A stretch of DNA of 64,000 nucleotides from Chionis minor (lineage: Eukaryota; Chordata; Aves; Charadriiformes; Chionididae). Both the position numbers and the translations under genes were made by a program. The stretch lies in the NCBI GenBank assembly GCA_013398295.1, contig VZSF01007911.1, positions 94,773 to 158,772 of the forward strand. The letters run 5' to 3'. The notes below the pieces were generated by a model. It had not been told where the DNA came from, did not search any database, and saw only the letters and a program-made list of their open reading frames with translations. Positions 24,051 to 37,000 of this stretch are shown here, in pieces. Numbering within the stretch: position 1 is the stretch's first letter; each line of letters opens with the position of its first letter.

Positions 24051-24834
24051 TTTGGGGGAGTGGCTGTTACACAGGAGGATTACGCTGTCATTCAGATGGA
24101 CGCCGACAGCCTGGACAAATGGGCTGATAGGAATCTCATGAAGTGGAAAGTCCTACATCTAGGGAGGAACAACTCCATGCATCAGTATATGCTGGGGGCC
24201 AGCTGACCAAAAAGCAGCTTTGCCAAGAAGGACCTTGGGGTCCTGGTGGACTGTCAGCTGAGCATGGGCTAGCAATGCACTCCTGCGGCAAAACAAGGCC
24301 AACAGTATCCTGGGCTGCATTAGGAAGAGAGTTGACAGCAGGTTGAGGGAGGTGATCTTTCTCCTCTACTCAGCACTGGTGAGGCTTCATGTGGAGTACT
24401 GTGTCCAGTTCTGGGCTACCCAGCACAAGAGAGACATGGATGTACTGGAGAGAGTCCAATGAAGGACCACAAAGATGATTAGAATGGAGGATCTCTCCAA
24501 CGAGGAAAGGCTGAGAGAGGGGGGATGGTTTAGCCAGGGTAAGAGTAGACTCATGAGAATCTTATCAGCATGTATAAATCCCTGAAGGGAAGTAACAAAG
24601 GGGACTTTTCTCATTAAAATGCATGAGATTTCATCTGATCACACTAGAAAACCCTTTTTTACTGTGAGAGTGATCAGTCACTGGTGTAAGTTGCCCAGAG
24701 AGGCTGTGCGGTCTCCATCTTTGGAGATATGGTTCTGGAGAGCTGGCTCTAGGTGACGCTGCTTGAGGAGGAAGGTTGGACCAGATGACCTGCAAAGGCC
24801 CCTTCCAACCCCAACCATTCTGTAATTCTTTGGT
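24051..24834 (+). mobile_element. CR1 LINE, 5'-truncated, plus strand, degraded
   Basis: The sequence follows the CR1 ORF2 C-terminal region from the GACAGCCTGGACAAATGGGC block, through ATCCTGGGCTGCATTAGG, CTCAGCACTGGTGAGG and TACTGTGTCCAGTTCTGGG, to the 3' end CCCCTTCCAACCCCAACC and a degraded terminal repeat. Multiple substitutions, indels and stops break the frame, so this is an older copy than the ones near 50 and 53 kb. Confidence 0.95.
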
Positions 24835-26837
24835 TGCCATTTCTAAGCGCTTTCTTCAGTAAATTCTCTTTGAGAATTCTGAGATAGAAAGAAAAATACT
24901 TGTCCCAAATATTAAGGCTAACCTTCTCAAGTGGGACCCATATCCAATCCAGTGCATAACCAAACTTTTTTCCAGACAGATATAACCACATTTCAATTAT
25001 TAACTGCTGTGGTTTCACCCTGACCTACTGTGAGGTAGGTATTGAGTAAGAAAGGGTTGACCTGAGAACTAGATCCATTCTGCATTTCAGGAATTCAAGA
25101 GGTAACTGTTGAGGTTACCTTTTCATGTAGTCAGTTGTATTTCAGTGATTCATTATTTACTAAGGAGCATCTTGCTCTTTTTAAGTTGTGAAAGCTCCTG
25201 CCAGTTTACCTTTGCTTAGTGGCCCTGAAAGTTTCCCTGAGACTATGCTGGAAGAACATCTACAGTTATGCACACACTATGATCTTCTTTTTATGTCTTA
25301 GAAAAAATTCCAATTCATGATTCCAGGGTGTTACACCACTTTTGTTTAAACATCTTTTATTCTCGATTTCCCAGTGACATTTCTTTTCAAAAAGACACCA
25401 GACAATGTTTGCTCCTTGAATGTTTATTAAACACTTTCTTTTTCACTCATTTAAATGGGTTCCACCACTCACCAGGAAAATATTTAATTAGTCTGGAATG
25501 CTCTCAGCCCAGAAACTGTGATCTGGGAAACAGGCAGATCCTGCAGACACAGCCCCTGTGTGCAGTACAGCCATAATGGGGCACAGAGAACAAGTATCTT
25601 CGACATGATATATTAAGACATTGAGTTCTGTATAGAGTACCCATGTAACTGAGACATATTCAATTAGTGCTGTAAAGTTACTTTTTTTTATTAAGTTTTG
25701 CTTGTGGCAGAACTAAGATAGTTTTCATTTCTCTCATACGCATACAGATTATGTAAGTTTTTATATGCATGATTATAAGGTCTCTTTTCCATAGACAATG
25801 TTGGTGGAGGGCTAGTTCATTCTGTTCTACTATGTGTATGTGGATCACCACATCTACTGTGTAGCATGACAGATGTAGGCATTTCTGTAGTGCTCACTCT
25901 AACCCCATCATGTTCACAATAACCAAAATAAACTACTCGATTTTTATGTTGAGCTTGAGAGAGGGACAAATAGAATTACCACTGATTTTCAGTTAGGGAA
26001 CTAGTGTAGGGAGAGAAACCAAAAAAACTCTTAAACTAAAGGGCAAAATTAACCCAATCACTTGCCTAGGATCACAGAGGAATACCATCAGAGAAGAGAG
26101 CAAATTCCATCTTCCAGGACAACTTTTAAGAATGTATACCACAAAATCTTTATTTCTGTATTGTTCAATCTGTTTTGCCAAAAATTCCAAAAATAAACTA
26201 GGAAAACAACTCATAGAAATAATTTGGTAAGCATATAAGCGTTTACTTATAAGCAAATTGCTTATAAGCAAAAGCTTATAAGATAAGCAACGAGGAAATT
26301 CTTGAGGTTAAAAAGTATTGGAAAACTTTAACTCTACACATTTCTACCTGTAGTATATCTGCAGTAGTAGACTTCTGGTGACATATAAGAAAGGGTCAGT
26401 CCTAATGTGTGCTCTTATATAAGGAAAGTATCTATTCTCTCTGAGCTTGCTGAAAAGGAGACATGAGATAGGAATATCAAAAAAAATGGTACCCCCTCTT
26501 TGCTCCACATCTGGCTTTGAAGATAGATCTAACGTGAAAGGTAACATAAGGTCTGTAGATGCACCGTATAAAAAGAGCCCTCAGAACAGAAGATGTTGGG
26601 CCTCTCAAAAACTGAGTAATTAATCCATCTCAAACTCTTCCTGACAATCCTGCCATCATCCATAAGCACATCAGCGTCTTGTTGTCAAAGAAATGAAAGC
26701 TGTGCAACTGGTTGTAGGAAGGCATAAATTATTAGTTTGGAACTTTGCAACATATTTATTATTTCTTTTTTTGTCTGTTTGTTACTGTTCTGGGTTTTTG
26801 TAACAAAGTACTAATAACTACTTTGAGCAATTACTCC
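24835..26837. other. noncoding stretch with a palindromic tandem motif
   Basis: No gene was recognised. At 26,233-26,285 CTTATAAG-type words recur four times (listed separately). The rest is AT-rich DNA without repeat signatures I can identify. Confidence 0.5.
26233..26285. repeat. tandem palindromic CTTATAAGC motif
   Basis: ATATAAGC, CTTATAAGC, CTTATAAGC and CTTATAAG follow each other within 53 bases. TTGCTTATAAGCAA at 26,258-26,271 is a perfect 14-base palindrome. The cluster could form small hairpins or be an array of symmetric protein sites. Confidence 0.6.
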
Positions 26838-27565
26838 TGTCCTGGTTTGAGGTAAAACAGACCAATTTTGCTCAGTAACTCTGCTTTCTAACTAGGCCTC
26901 TTCTAACTGCTGAAATTAACAGCATGTTATGCAGAAAACTGTTCCCTCTCCGCCTGATAAGACCCATTTTTATAGTTGATGCCAAGGCACGGATGCAGAG
27001 ATGCTCTTGCTTATACTGATAGCTCTAACAACCAAGGGCAGCCAACTTTGTTATTTGCCCCATTGGAGGGTCGGAAGTGGAAAAGCATAGAGGGGTCCCA
27101 CCTGTGGGGAGGAACGGACAGGACAGGTGACCCAAAACTGACCAACAGGGTATTCCATCCCATCTGCCTCATGTTCAGCATAAAAGCAGAGGGATCAAAG
27201 GCTCAGCCTCTTCCTTCAATGGCCGGCATCCCAGGAGGACTCTGTTTCTGTGCCTTTGGTCTTGATCTGTGTATTCCTGAATTCACAGATGTGGAATCCA
27301 GTTCCCATCCGTCACTGAGTCTGGTCTGGGACTTGCCCAGTGCCTGCTGGTGATGTGATTGTCTTCCTGGGAGCTAGATACGGTTTTGTATATATTTCAT
27401 TATTTTCTTTTTATTTTATTATTAATATTTCATTGAAGTAGTTCAATTCCTTCTAAACTCATAAGTCTCTTTCCTCTCTATCCCTCCTCCTCCCTTTGAA
27501 AAGAGAGGTGGGGAAGCGCATTTGTTGTTCTACATGATTGGGCCAATCCAGCCCAAACCACAACA
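26838..27565 (+). mobile_element. solo LTR of an endogenous retrovirus, plus strand
   Basis: The element starts TGTCCTGGTTTGAGG and ends CCCAAACCACAACA, the usual TG...CA form of an LTR, and is flanked by the 4-base direct repeat CTCC (26,834-26,837 and 27,566-27,569). A TATA-like CATAAAAG at 27,179-27,186 supports plus orientation. No gag, pol or env sequence adjoins it, so it is a solo LTR left by recombination. The same family occurs inverted at 59,970-60,660, with about 80-85% similarity by eye. A 4-base target repeat is typical of gammaretrovirus-like (ERV1) insertions, but I do not assign the class firmly. Confidence 0.9.
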
Positions 27566-28229
27566 CTCCTGAAAGGATTGTTTTATTTTCATGGACCCAC
27601 AGAAATAGAAAATATTTGAAAGCCAATGTACCTACTCAATCTCCAACTCCTGGAGCATTTGTTCTGTCTGTGTTACAGTTTATGCTGCATCACTTACTGA
27701 GGTGACCGGTGGAGGCTGTTCAGCGACTGTGCTCACCCAGTTACCATGATTATCCAGTGCTTGGGGTAACCAAGAGTTTTTCTTGGTGGGGCTGTGAAAG
27801 AGGTTTGGCACAATAGCGAATACTTTCTGCCGTCTGACATTCGCAGCCAGTCTAATAGGTACACATATTAAAGACTATACAGAACTTACATGTGAAAGCA
27901 GCATGCACTTTAAACATATTGAGCTTCATAAATAGGATAAATAGAATAAATAAGGGCTCTTTTGTTCTTAGTGGACGATACCAAAGGAATGAGACCCAGG
28001 AATAATGGCTCCACATGAGGGTAGGAACTAAGGGACAGAAGGGAAGGAGGTCTAGGACTGGGAAGAGGTCACCTTTGGGGCCACCTGGACAGCATGTCGA
28101 TGCATTCATTTAACCCCGCGCTCAACGAGTACAAATCATCATCAAGGTTTGCCCGATGTAGCAACGAGCACATTTTGGGGTTTTTTGGGGCGCTCGGATG
28201 GTTTTGTTGGTGTATTTTCGAGGCAGGCG

Positions 28230-28243
28230 TCACTAGATGGCAC
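28230..28243 (+). promoter_or_regulatory. CTCF-like site TCACTAGATGGCAC
   Basis: It matches 13 of 14 positions of the vertebrate CTCF core consensus CCASYAGRKGGCRS. It lies in a locally CpG-rich patch (28,090-28,280) within AT-rich DNA. CTCF organises chromatin loops and insulators. A single motif match is suggestive only. Confidence 0.35.
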
Positions 28244-28599
28244 TGTTACAAGGGCTTTCACAGGTGGTTGTGGGCGAGCAGCAGGCAAATCTCTCTGCCT
28301 GTTTTGGTGGTGGTAATGAGTAGGTGGGAAAGTAAGGGCTCAAATGGCAAGGGAACTGATTTTCTTACACTTGCTAATACAGCAGGATTATTTATGGAGG
28401 CAGAGTCACTGCCTAAAGCTAGGGGCTCCTGGAACACCAATTTGGCTGCGACTTAGTCTCTGTTGGAGAGCGTGTCAAATAACCTGGAGAAATGCATGGC
28501 ACTGTCATACATTTAATTTGAGCATTTACATAGGGAGAGCACTGCTTGTTTCCCCTCTAAAGAGATGCTGATTTACGTGGCCTAGGAACTGGGTGATGC

Positions 28600-28760
28600 T
28601 TAGCAGAGGGACAACAGTATTTTAGTACATGATCATCATGTAAAGGAGATAATCATTTGATTAATTGCATAGCCATATGAAGAACCAATCTGTGCACTAA
28701 AATCTCTCCTGTAATTCATCACAAACAAAACTTATTCTGGTCATTCAAATAGCTGGCCTA
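28600..28760. promoter_or_regulatory. candidate conserved noncoding element
   Basis: A perfect 17-base inverted repeat (28,626-28,642, arms TACATGAT/ATCATGTA around one C) is followed by TGATTAAT (28,658-28,665, PBX/HOX-type) and TAATTGCAT (homeodomain/POU-type). The density of homeodomain words suggests an enhancer; conservation is not tested. Confidence 0.22.
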
Positions 28761-30895
28761 AAATATTCCTCTTGGTAGGTTAATTTTTTGACTTCATATG
28801 CAAATTTTCTGTCAATTTTTATTCTGATAAAAATATTTGTTTTCTTTTGTAAAATCACTGTCTTGAACTAAGTGAACATTCAATGAAGGTTTGATATTTT
28901 GTGTCTTCTTGGACTAGAAAAAGGACCTTTTTTACCCCTCAGTCTGCATTTTTAAGGTGGGACACATGGCTCTCAATTTAGTCCTGAGACGAGCTCTTGG
29001 AAGTGGCACATTTAGTTCAATAAAGCAGTTTTAGATCATTTTTTGATGTATTCATATTTTCCTCTGGACTCTGAACATATCTGTGACATGTCTTATTGTC
29101 AGCAAGTGTCAAGACTAACTAGCTCTAATAATGTTTTATAAAATTCCTTCATTTATTTTTAATGACTCTGGAATAAATCTACTGGTATAGAATGGTGGAA
29201 AGGCTTTTTTACCTGGAATTTCAGATGACTGCATTATTACTATAGCAAAGTCAGAAATAAATTGACCTTCATAATTAAACATGATCAAGGCCTTTCTATA
29301 CTTGCCACATGGCATAGTAAAAGGCACTGATTTTGTACACTCTCTTTGGAGGATTGATATATAGACTTGCTTACAATTTCTGGTATTGGGATGGTTATTC
29401 TTAAAACAGATTTCTTAGAGGTCTGTGCTCCAGAGTTATCACTCTGAATCCTCATTTGTCCATCTGGGGCTACAGCTCTTGACAGAGACAAGGTGAAGTA
29501 GAATCTTTGCTTTAGGAAAGGACTATTGAAAGTGATCTAAAATCCATTTCTAAATAAATATAAAACCACACAGCATCTGGGAAATTGAAGAAATAGTGAT
29601 GCCTGTGCTCTGGGATGGAGAAAATGATGAACTGTGTCATTTCTGCAGTGTTTTGCCTTGTATTGTGTACATGCTGTGCTAGGAGACTTGCCTCTCGGGC
29701 AGATCACAGAAAGCGGAAAGAAAGCAAATCCAAAGGTCAAGCCCAGCTGAAATCCCTGCTAGTGCACCTGAGGTATTTGCTGAAAACAGCAGGCAAGGAC
29801 CAGGCTAAGCAGGCAAGAAGCTGTCGCCCTGCAAGATGTTGCTGTTTCCACCTGTGTCTGAGAGAATTCCAGTACCCATCGATCCAGAGCTGCATAAGGA
29901 TTTGTGCAGAGCTTTAAAGAAATGACATTGCCTCATATTTACAACTTCCTCCAAAAGGAGTTAATTTTTCTCTAATCCCTAATCATATAGAAATCATAAA
30001 GTTTCATTGCTTCTAAAATTTACTGAAGGCTTGATCGATACCTCTTTACTTCACCCTCTAAGTAGTATTCTTTTGCTGCAATAAATAATAAGCAAAATTC
30101 AGTTGCTATATGTGTTGCAGATATTTTCAAGCACCTGCAGCTACCAAAGCTAATCACAGTGTGCTACTTCTGTTTTTTGCTGTTGGTGAAATTTCCCAGT
30201 CACATATCCTCTCTTTTTTTCCATTTCACCCACTTCAGTATTTGCACGCACAGAAAAATCCAATGCAAACAATTGTACAGTGACACCAAAATGATTTTTA
30301 CATTAGGAACACAGAGCAAAGTGCATCCAGCTCCTGGTAACTGACTGCTATGTCCATTAGTAGAGACACAGTACAAAAGTGATCATGAATCTGCAAGGGT
30401 ATCACTCAGGGCATGATACCTGGAAGAGAAGAGATTTGGGCTCCCATCCCTACTTCACTCAACAATTAACATAAAATGCTTTGCAGGCTTAGATCATAGG
30501 GCCAGGTCCCCATTACTGGCCCTGCTACTGGTTAAGCTGTGAAGGCAAAGTGATACAAATACAAGGTAATTATGCCCTATACTCCCTACTTTCCCTCTCA
30601 CTGTTCTTGGAAGAAACTGTATTGCATCAAAAATGGTGAGGGTGTTTTCGTGGGAGCTGGGAATTGCTGAGTCATGTTTTTTAGAGAATGGATTAGCAAA
30701 GTCTATGGAAGCTTAAAAGACAAAAGCTCAAGTCATGACCACACTGCATTTGTTGCCTTACTGACTGTTATTGGTGAAACTATGATGAGAATAACAGATT
30801 TGGTTCTGGAAAACATAGTAGAAGGAGAGCATTGAAATGGTCTGTATTCAAAAAGGGCCAGAAAAAAAATTAACATGTGTTTTCTATTGCTTTGA

Positions 30896-31006
30896 GCAAT
30901 CTGTTCTAGTAGGAGGTGCCCTTGCCCATGGCAGGGGGGTCAGAACTAGATGATCTTTAAGGTCCCTTCCAACCTAAACCATTCCATGATTCTATTATTC
31001 TATTCT
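30896..31006 (+). mobile_element. CR1 LINE 3' tail, plus strand
   Basis: Only the last 110 bases of a CR1 remain: the GGAGGTGCCCTTGCCCATGG block, AGATGATCTTTAAGGTCCC, TTCCAACC and terminal TATTCTAT-like repeats. It is a severely 5'-truncated insertion without coding sequence. Confidence 0.95.
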
Positions 31007-34000
31007 TTTTAGTGAAAAAAATTTGGGTACTCTATTTAACTTTTTGAAGATAAATTGTAACTTCATCAATGTAAGAATCAATATGATGAATAGTATTTTC
31101 ATAGAATGACTTTTGGTCAATCCAGGTAAATGCATAATAAAACTCAGCATTTGGAATTTGAAGAGAGACAAATTCAAATTAAAAATCAGGTGAATATGAT
31201 TCCTTGAGTGGCCATGTGATTAACCAAACTGTTTGCCAAGGGCTACAGTGCGTTCTCTCTCCCCTTAGATCAAGATGGGGTATGTTAATCAAGCTAAATT
31301 TAGTCCAAATTGGAGTATATTCTGCAGTTTCTCATAGGGGTGGGTGGATTGATGTCCATAACCTACAATCTGACTCAAATTTGATCAAAATGAACCTAGA
31401 ACTGAGAGTAGCATATCACCATGTGACTGTGTCAATCTCTTCTTGAGAAAGGGCTGATTTCCTTCGTTCTTGAAAAGAGAGGTCCCGAAAGTTTAACGCC
31501 GGGAGGGCATCTGAGCTGTGAAGGGCTCCCCTATAATGAAAAGTCCAAGATGCACCACTTTTTCCACCACGCTTCTTGCAGGACCTGCAGGTATGACCTG
31601 CTCCACTGGGGTAGGGTGGAGTGCTGCTGACTGCAAGGATGGGAAAAGGAACCACAGCCCGTCTCCAGGCCTTCCCCTCTGCTGGGTTGGCTGATGAGAG
31701 TGGTGGAGGAGGTCCGGGGAGTGAAGACTCAGGGACCCAAATAATATTACAGAATTTGCGACCATATCAACAGATAACCAATTTGATGTTGTTTGGGGTT
31801 TTTTTTCATACAATCACAATGAATAAACTACCTTCTGGTAGATTAAATTTACCTAAATTCTGATGTCCCTGGACCACACTAAGCATTTGGACCTTCCTAA
31901 TCTTGCTCAGGTTTCTGAAGCTAGATGGATCAGGCATGGCCTGGAGGCATTCTCAGAGGCCAAACACAGGACCTGATCCTATGCAAAGTCAGACAGGGAC
32001 TAGAGTATCATAATGTCTATTCCTTTTGGCAGTCCCCTATAATGTTAAACTGCACCTGTAGTGTGAATGCTTCTGCTCCGGGGCTTTCTGGCCCAGTGGT
32101 CATGAATGATTGGATTCCCAAACTATCCCCTCTGGACCAGACTGGGTACAACTACATTGCATAGCACCAAACCTACCGGCTTTATTGTTTCGTGCAGTTT
32201 TGCAGTTCAAAACACCTGATGTGATGCCAGAGCTCTGTCACAGTTTTAGAGCATGCTACTGAGAAAATCACTGTCTGGAACATTGCATCGCCACCCAGGA
32301 TAGTGATGGAAGATTACATTGGCTAGAGGGATCCAAAAGTGGTACGGTTTTGTCTGTGCTTTTTGAAGCAGACTCTGTAGTGAGCTGTCTCAAAAATTGT
32401 ACCTGGGTTTTTTGAAATGACGTTTATGTTGTGTGAATAGTCAGGGTGCAGAAACGGAGTGGGAGCTGAGACCTGCCTCACAGGAAAGAAGCAGGAAGAG
32501 GTTTTCACGTGAGCCGGTCTTCCTTTTTGTATAAAAAACTGAAATATTAAATATTCATCAGACCCAGGACATTAACAAGATGGGTTCAGACATCCATCTT
32601 GACTTCTGTAAACACCAGCATATACAACTATTAATTTGTCTGTCTCTTCCACCTCCTCCTTCTTTTTTTCATCAGCTCAGTGATTCATGTTTGTAAATCC
32701 TAGAATTTTCAGAAGTCTAGTTTTGAGTCTAATAATTGACTGCTTTTGTCTCACTGGATACCTTAGCAAGCTACCTCATAGCAAGAGCTTCTAACACTGG
32801 TCTCAATAAACTGCAGCATTTCAAAGTGACAAACCAGAAAAAAATAACCCAAATTTTCTCTACCTAGAAACCTTGTATTGCTGATACCCTTAGCCCATTG
32901 CAGCTATGACAACAATACTAGGGAAACTGATAACATCTGCAACTACATAATTTCATGGAGCTAGTCACTTTTGCTAACTGAGATCAAAGTTATTTCCCAA
33001 AGCCCATGATCTAATTTCTTCTGCCAGGCTAGTTTCTGCTTGTAATTTCGTAAGTTGATGAAAAGTTGTTAAGCAAACTCCAAGATAATCACATATATGG
33101 CACTAATTACAGTGAGGCAGGTGTAATAATTTTACATTATTCAAAAGTAAATTCTGGAAGTAAATTAAGTACTGTCTAGCAAACTCATTCACAGGTTCAT
33201 TCTGCGATTAAATCAAAATGTACTTGATAATCCTCTCCCTACAAGTTTCTTAGATCTTTTACTAACTTAACAGAAAATCATCTCTCACTCTGAAATTAAA
33301 AAATTCAATTAAATAAGTCACAGAACACTATAGAGTGCAACATACATACTACTTGTTATATTAAGCTTTCCTGGCTATCGTTATGTCTTTTCTCCAAATT
33401 CCTTATATTTGCAAAATTAGACTCAAAATAAGCTTGCCTAGTACTCCTGATTGAAGCAAAAATCAGGAACAGGAGAGGGAAAACAGCATAAGAAGAGGGG
33501 GAAAAGCACTAATTTCATAGTATACTACATGTGTTCAAATAACGTGTAAAACAGTCACATTCCTGCACAATCACTTGGTTAGTTGCCTTGTCAGGTTTAT
33601 TATGACTAATAAATAAACGTGTGAATAGACACTCAGCAGGAGCTCAATGAGACCTAGAGGGAATTATTAATCTCTTTAAATTAATATTAATAGTAACACT
33701 TTTCTGTCTTCTGATGATGAAACCCTGACTTGACTGGAAACATTCTGAAAACTCTTAGATTAATCTTGTTATTAATGTTGTGTTCTTGCCTGGTAACACA
33801 GAAGGATGCAGATATACATGCCTGTAACTTCCACAGCTTTCTGTCTTCCCATTGGCCTTGTTTAAGATCTGATAAGTTTCATTGGTCTTTTCTGGGATTA
33901 TCTCAAACTGAGCTTTGTCTTTCTAGAACTTTGGTACCCAAAAGTGAATGCTGGACATCGTTACCAGTGTTGAGAGAATGGAAAGGCTCCTCTGAAGTTT

Positions 34001-37000
34001 AGGTAGCACTGGGAATTTCAAAGCACAACCATCTGTATTTATCAAGACAATTTTTGCTTAACTGCGAGAATCAAACACAGATATGTTCTTTTTATCATCC
34101 TAAATGTCATATACACCCATAATAGGGTAGGGTGACTAACTGGGCACCAATCCCCATCTTCCCTCCCCTGGGCACCAGGCCATTGCACAGCTGTTGGATG
34201 ATACAAGGTGGTCATAGTTGTATCTAACTCTGCCATAACACCGTGCAAAGTTGAAGTCACAAAACTTTTGTTATTGGTGGGGATTGCTTTTTTCCCCCAC
34301 TAAATGATAGTTCTGCAGCTAATTACCTAGGCTCTCTTTTGGGTTAATGAAGAGCAATAGACATTCCAGAGGATGATTCAGTACATGTATTTTCAAAACC
34401 CACCTTGGGTGGGGTGAGTCATCACTGTGAGGTACCCATATTTGTCCACTTAATATAGAAGGAGCCCAGGTATCTAGTTTACACCAAGATGACTAAATAC
34501 TAGATGGTTTAAGGTAGGTGAGATGAATCATTCCTGGTGACTGCAGAAACAGATGAGTCTATACTAGCAATAAGAAGGAGTTTTTGCATATCAACCTTCT
34601 TCTGCAGTTTGACAGTTTTGGCACAGCAGTCATCCATGAAGGGGCACTGCCCCGAGTTAGCTGCACCTCTTAAAGGGACGCCCTTGTGTGGCAGCTCCAC
34701 GTCCTAGTTGGGCAGGTGACTTGATGGAAATCCTACACTTCTCCTTTTGCTGACCAAAAGAAGGTTAACTTTGTGCTTCATTTTGCAGAAGGGAAGAATA
34801 TTGCTCCAAATCAATTTAAAAAACTGTCCAAGCAAGAACAAACTGACTGTAGGCCACCAGAGACAATCAATGGGCAGTATAATTGGGATGGAGACACCAC
34901 CATAGAGAGACTGAAGACAAAACAGGCGTATTTTGGAGGTGCTACTATTCTTGTTGAGAGCAGTCGGCAATGTAGTATAAATCCACACAGACTGGCTCCA
35001 GACTGGCCAACAGTAGAGCGAGCCAGTAGAGGAGCACAAGGAGTACAGTGGTACTATGGCCATGGAGGCAAATGCTGACCAGTGCAGTATCTCCTCTCCA
35101 AACCAGTCCTACAGATAATCACTTGCAGTTACTGACAAAGTTGGAAGTGGACCAGTGGGATGGAAAGACTTGAAGGCTCTCCAGAAGGAGCCTGTCAGAG
35201 CGGGTCACATTCCAAGGGACTAGTGTTGCATGGTGCCAACTGGTCAAACCCAAATAACAGTTGCAACAGGACCCCTGTTGTGGAGTGCTTGCACAGGCAG
35301 GGAGCCGGCCAGAGGCTCTGCCTTATGCAACCCTGGCTTTTGTGTAATAAAACAACCAACATTACCTAATAAGCACAGTGCTCTATGAGCTTCTCTGCAA
35401 AACACAGCTAGTTCTAGTCTCAGAAAGGAACAATTTCTCCTATCTTGTGTGATATTTGCAATTACAGATGTTTCCTGGGAAAGGACCGTCAATGAACAGT
35501 TTAAATGCCTATAAACAATCCATTACTCAATAATACTCAAATCTCTGAAATGGTCTGCACCATTATGTGGATGTGTGGACCTCTGTGAATGTCTAAAGTG
35601 AAGCTAGTAAATTCACTAGCTGTGTCACATCTTATGGCTCATCTGTGAACTTGCTGTGATTTCTGTCTGCTGGGGACTATCCTGACCCAGACAGCCAAGA
35701 CTGATCTCTCTCCCACCTCATTTTCTCAGAAGGTATCACCCTCTCCTGCAGAATATTTGGATGAAGTGACAGCTGGGAAGGTTATATTACTGATGATAAC
35801 AGTCTTTGGTTTGGGTTTTTTTTTTTCCTCTTGTGGAAAACAAATCATTTCTCATGAAGAAGCAGCAGCTCTCAAGGCTTCAAGACTTGAAAAAAATTCT
35901 TCCCCGTTTTTCCTAGATACCTGTTTCTATACACCTGTGTTACTGTACTACTTCTGGTTAGCTACAGTATCATCTGTGTTTTCAAGTAAGGAATTTAGAA
36001 TCATGAGCAGTTACTTTTTAAATCATCAACTTTTATGAACAAGTAGATGAGAGCATACTAACATGCGGAAAGAAAAATATGTGCTAACTTCGTCTGAAAT
36101 GAACTGAAACCACTGTAGGCTCCTTATTAGCATTCACTAGTGAAAACCATTCAGCCCTGTTGGCTGCCTGCTCCTGCTGCTGCCAGCAGTGCTAACAGTT
36201 CACTTTTTGACTCGAAGATCCAGCTGCCAGCCAAATAGTATATCTTGGCTTGGAAACTGGAGCTTTCCTCTCGCTTGCGACTCATGCCCAGCTGCTGAGG
36301 TGGTTTGGAGATCCAGGGCTGTATCCTTACTGCAGATGCTTGCTCCATGTGATGCAGCTCCCCAGGCTTGAGGCTGGTGACTGGAGCCTCCAGGGAGCCC
36401 AAACGTGCTTACTTCTGAATTAGTTTAGAATTATCCTCACAGTGATACTCTCCAGAAGCAGAAAGCACAGGAGGGGCAGCTACTAACCAGTGACTTTCTT
36501 GACGGTCTTGTACAGTAACTTTGCACTAACGGTTAAACTGCTTTTGGCTTTTATCCCCCGAGGAGTAGCAGCCTGAGGCAGTGTGAGCATTCATGCCTGT
36601 GTCATCGATGCAGTCACCTGCCCCAGTTTCTCCATTGCACTTACGAGCTGAAAAGGCCCCTGGCTCCTCGTGACACAGCTCTCCTCTGGGTTCATGGAGT
36701 CTGATGACCTCTTACTGGCTGCATGTAAGATCATCCCAAGAAACTGTAAGTGTAAGCCCTTGCCTGGAGATTGATAGGTAATTGCCTATTTGCTTCCAGC
36801 ACTGTTCTCTCACTTACTTTCCAGTCACTTACCATTTGTGATCTTAATAACTTTCTCCTCTCTGTCCTCTCCCGTTTTCCCTCAGCTAATGTCAGTGTCT
36901 CTTCTCTCAGCTTTACCCACTCCTCCTTCCCATAGCATAGTGACAGCTGACATCCCGAGCTGCAAATTTTCCACTTTCTCTTCCCAGCTTTTAAAAGAAG

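Larger units (their letters stand above)
27566..30895. other. noncoding stretch with regulatory candidates
   Basis: No gene was recognised. 28,090-28,280 is relatively CpG-rich and contains a CTCF-like site; 28,600-28,760 has enhancer-like words. A 100-codon plus-strand frame at 29,615-29,917 starts with a secretory-signal-like stretch (MNCVISAVFCLVLCTCCA) but has no known homologue that I recognise and is probably chance. Confidence 0.5.

Noticed and set aside
31582..31590. 9-base microexon between CTTCTTGCAG and GTATGA
   Set aside because: Too short to distinguish from chance without transcript data.
34704..35369. Frames of 69-119 codons on both strands, one with N-glycosylation-like motifs, considered as a retroviral relic
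   Set aside because: No retroviral motif or block order could be recognised, and no LTR flanks it.
36151..36402. 83-codon minus-strand frame in a GC-richer patch, considered as an exon
   Set aside because: No splice-site pair or family motif fits, and an equally long frame runs on the opposite strand.
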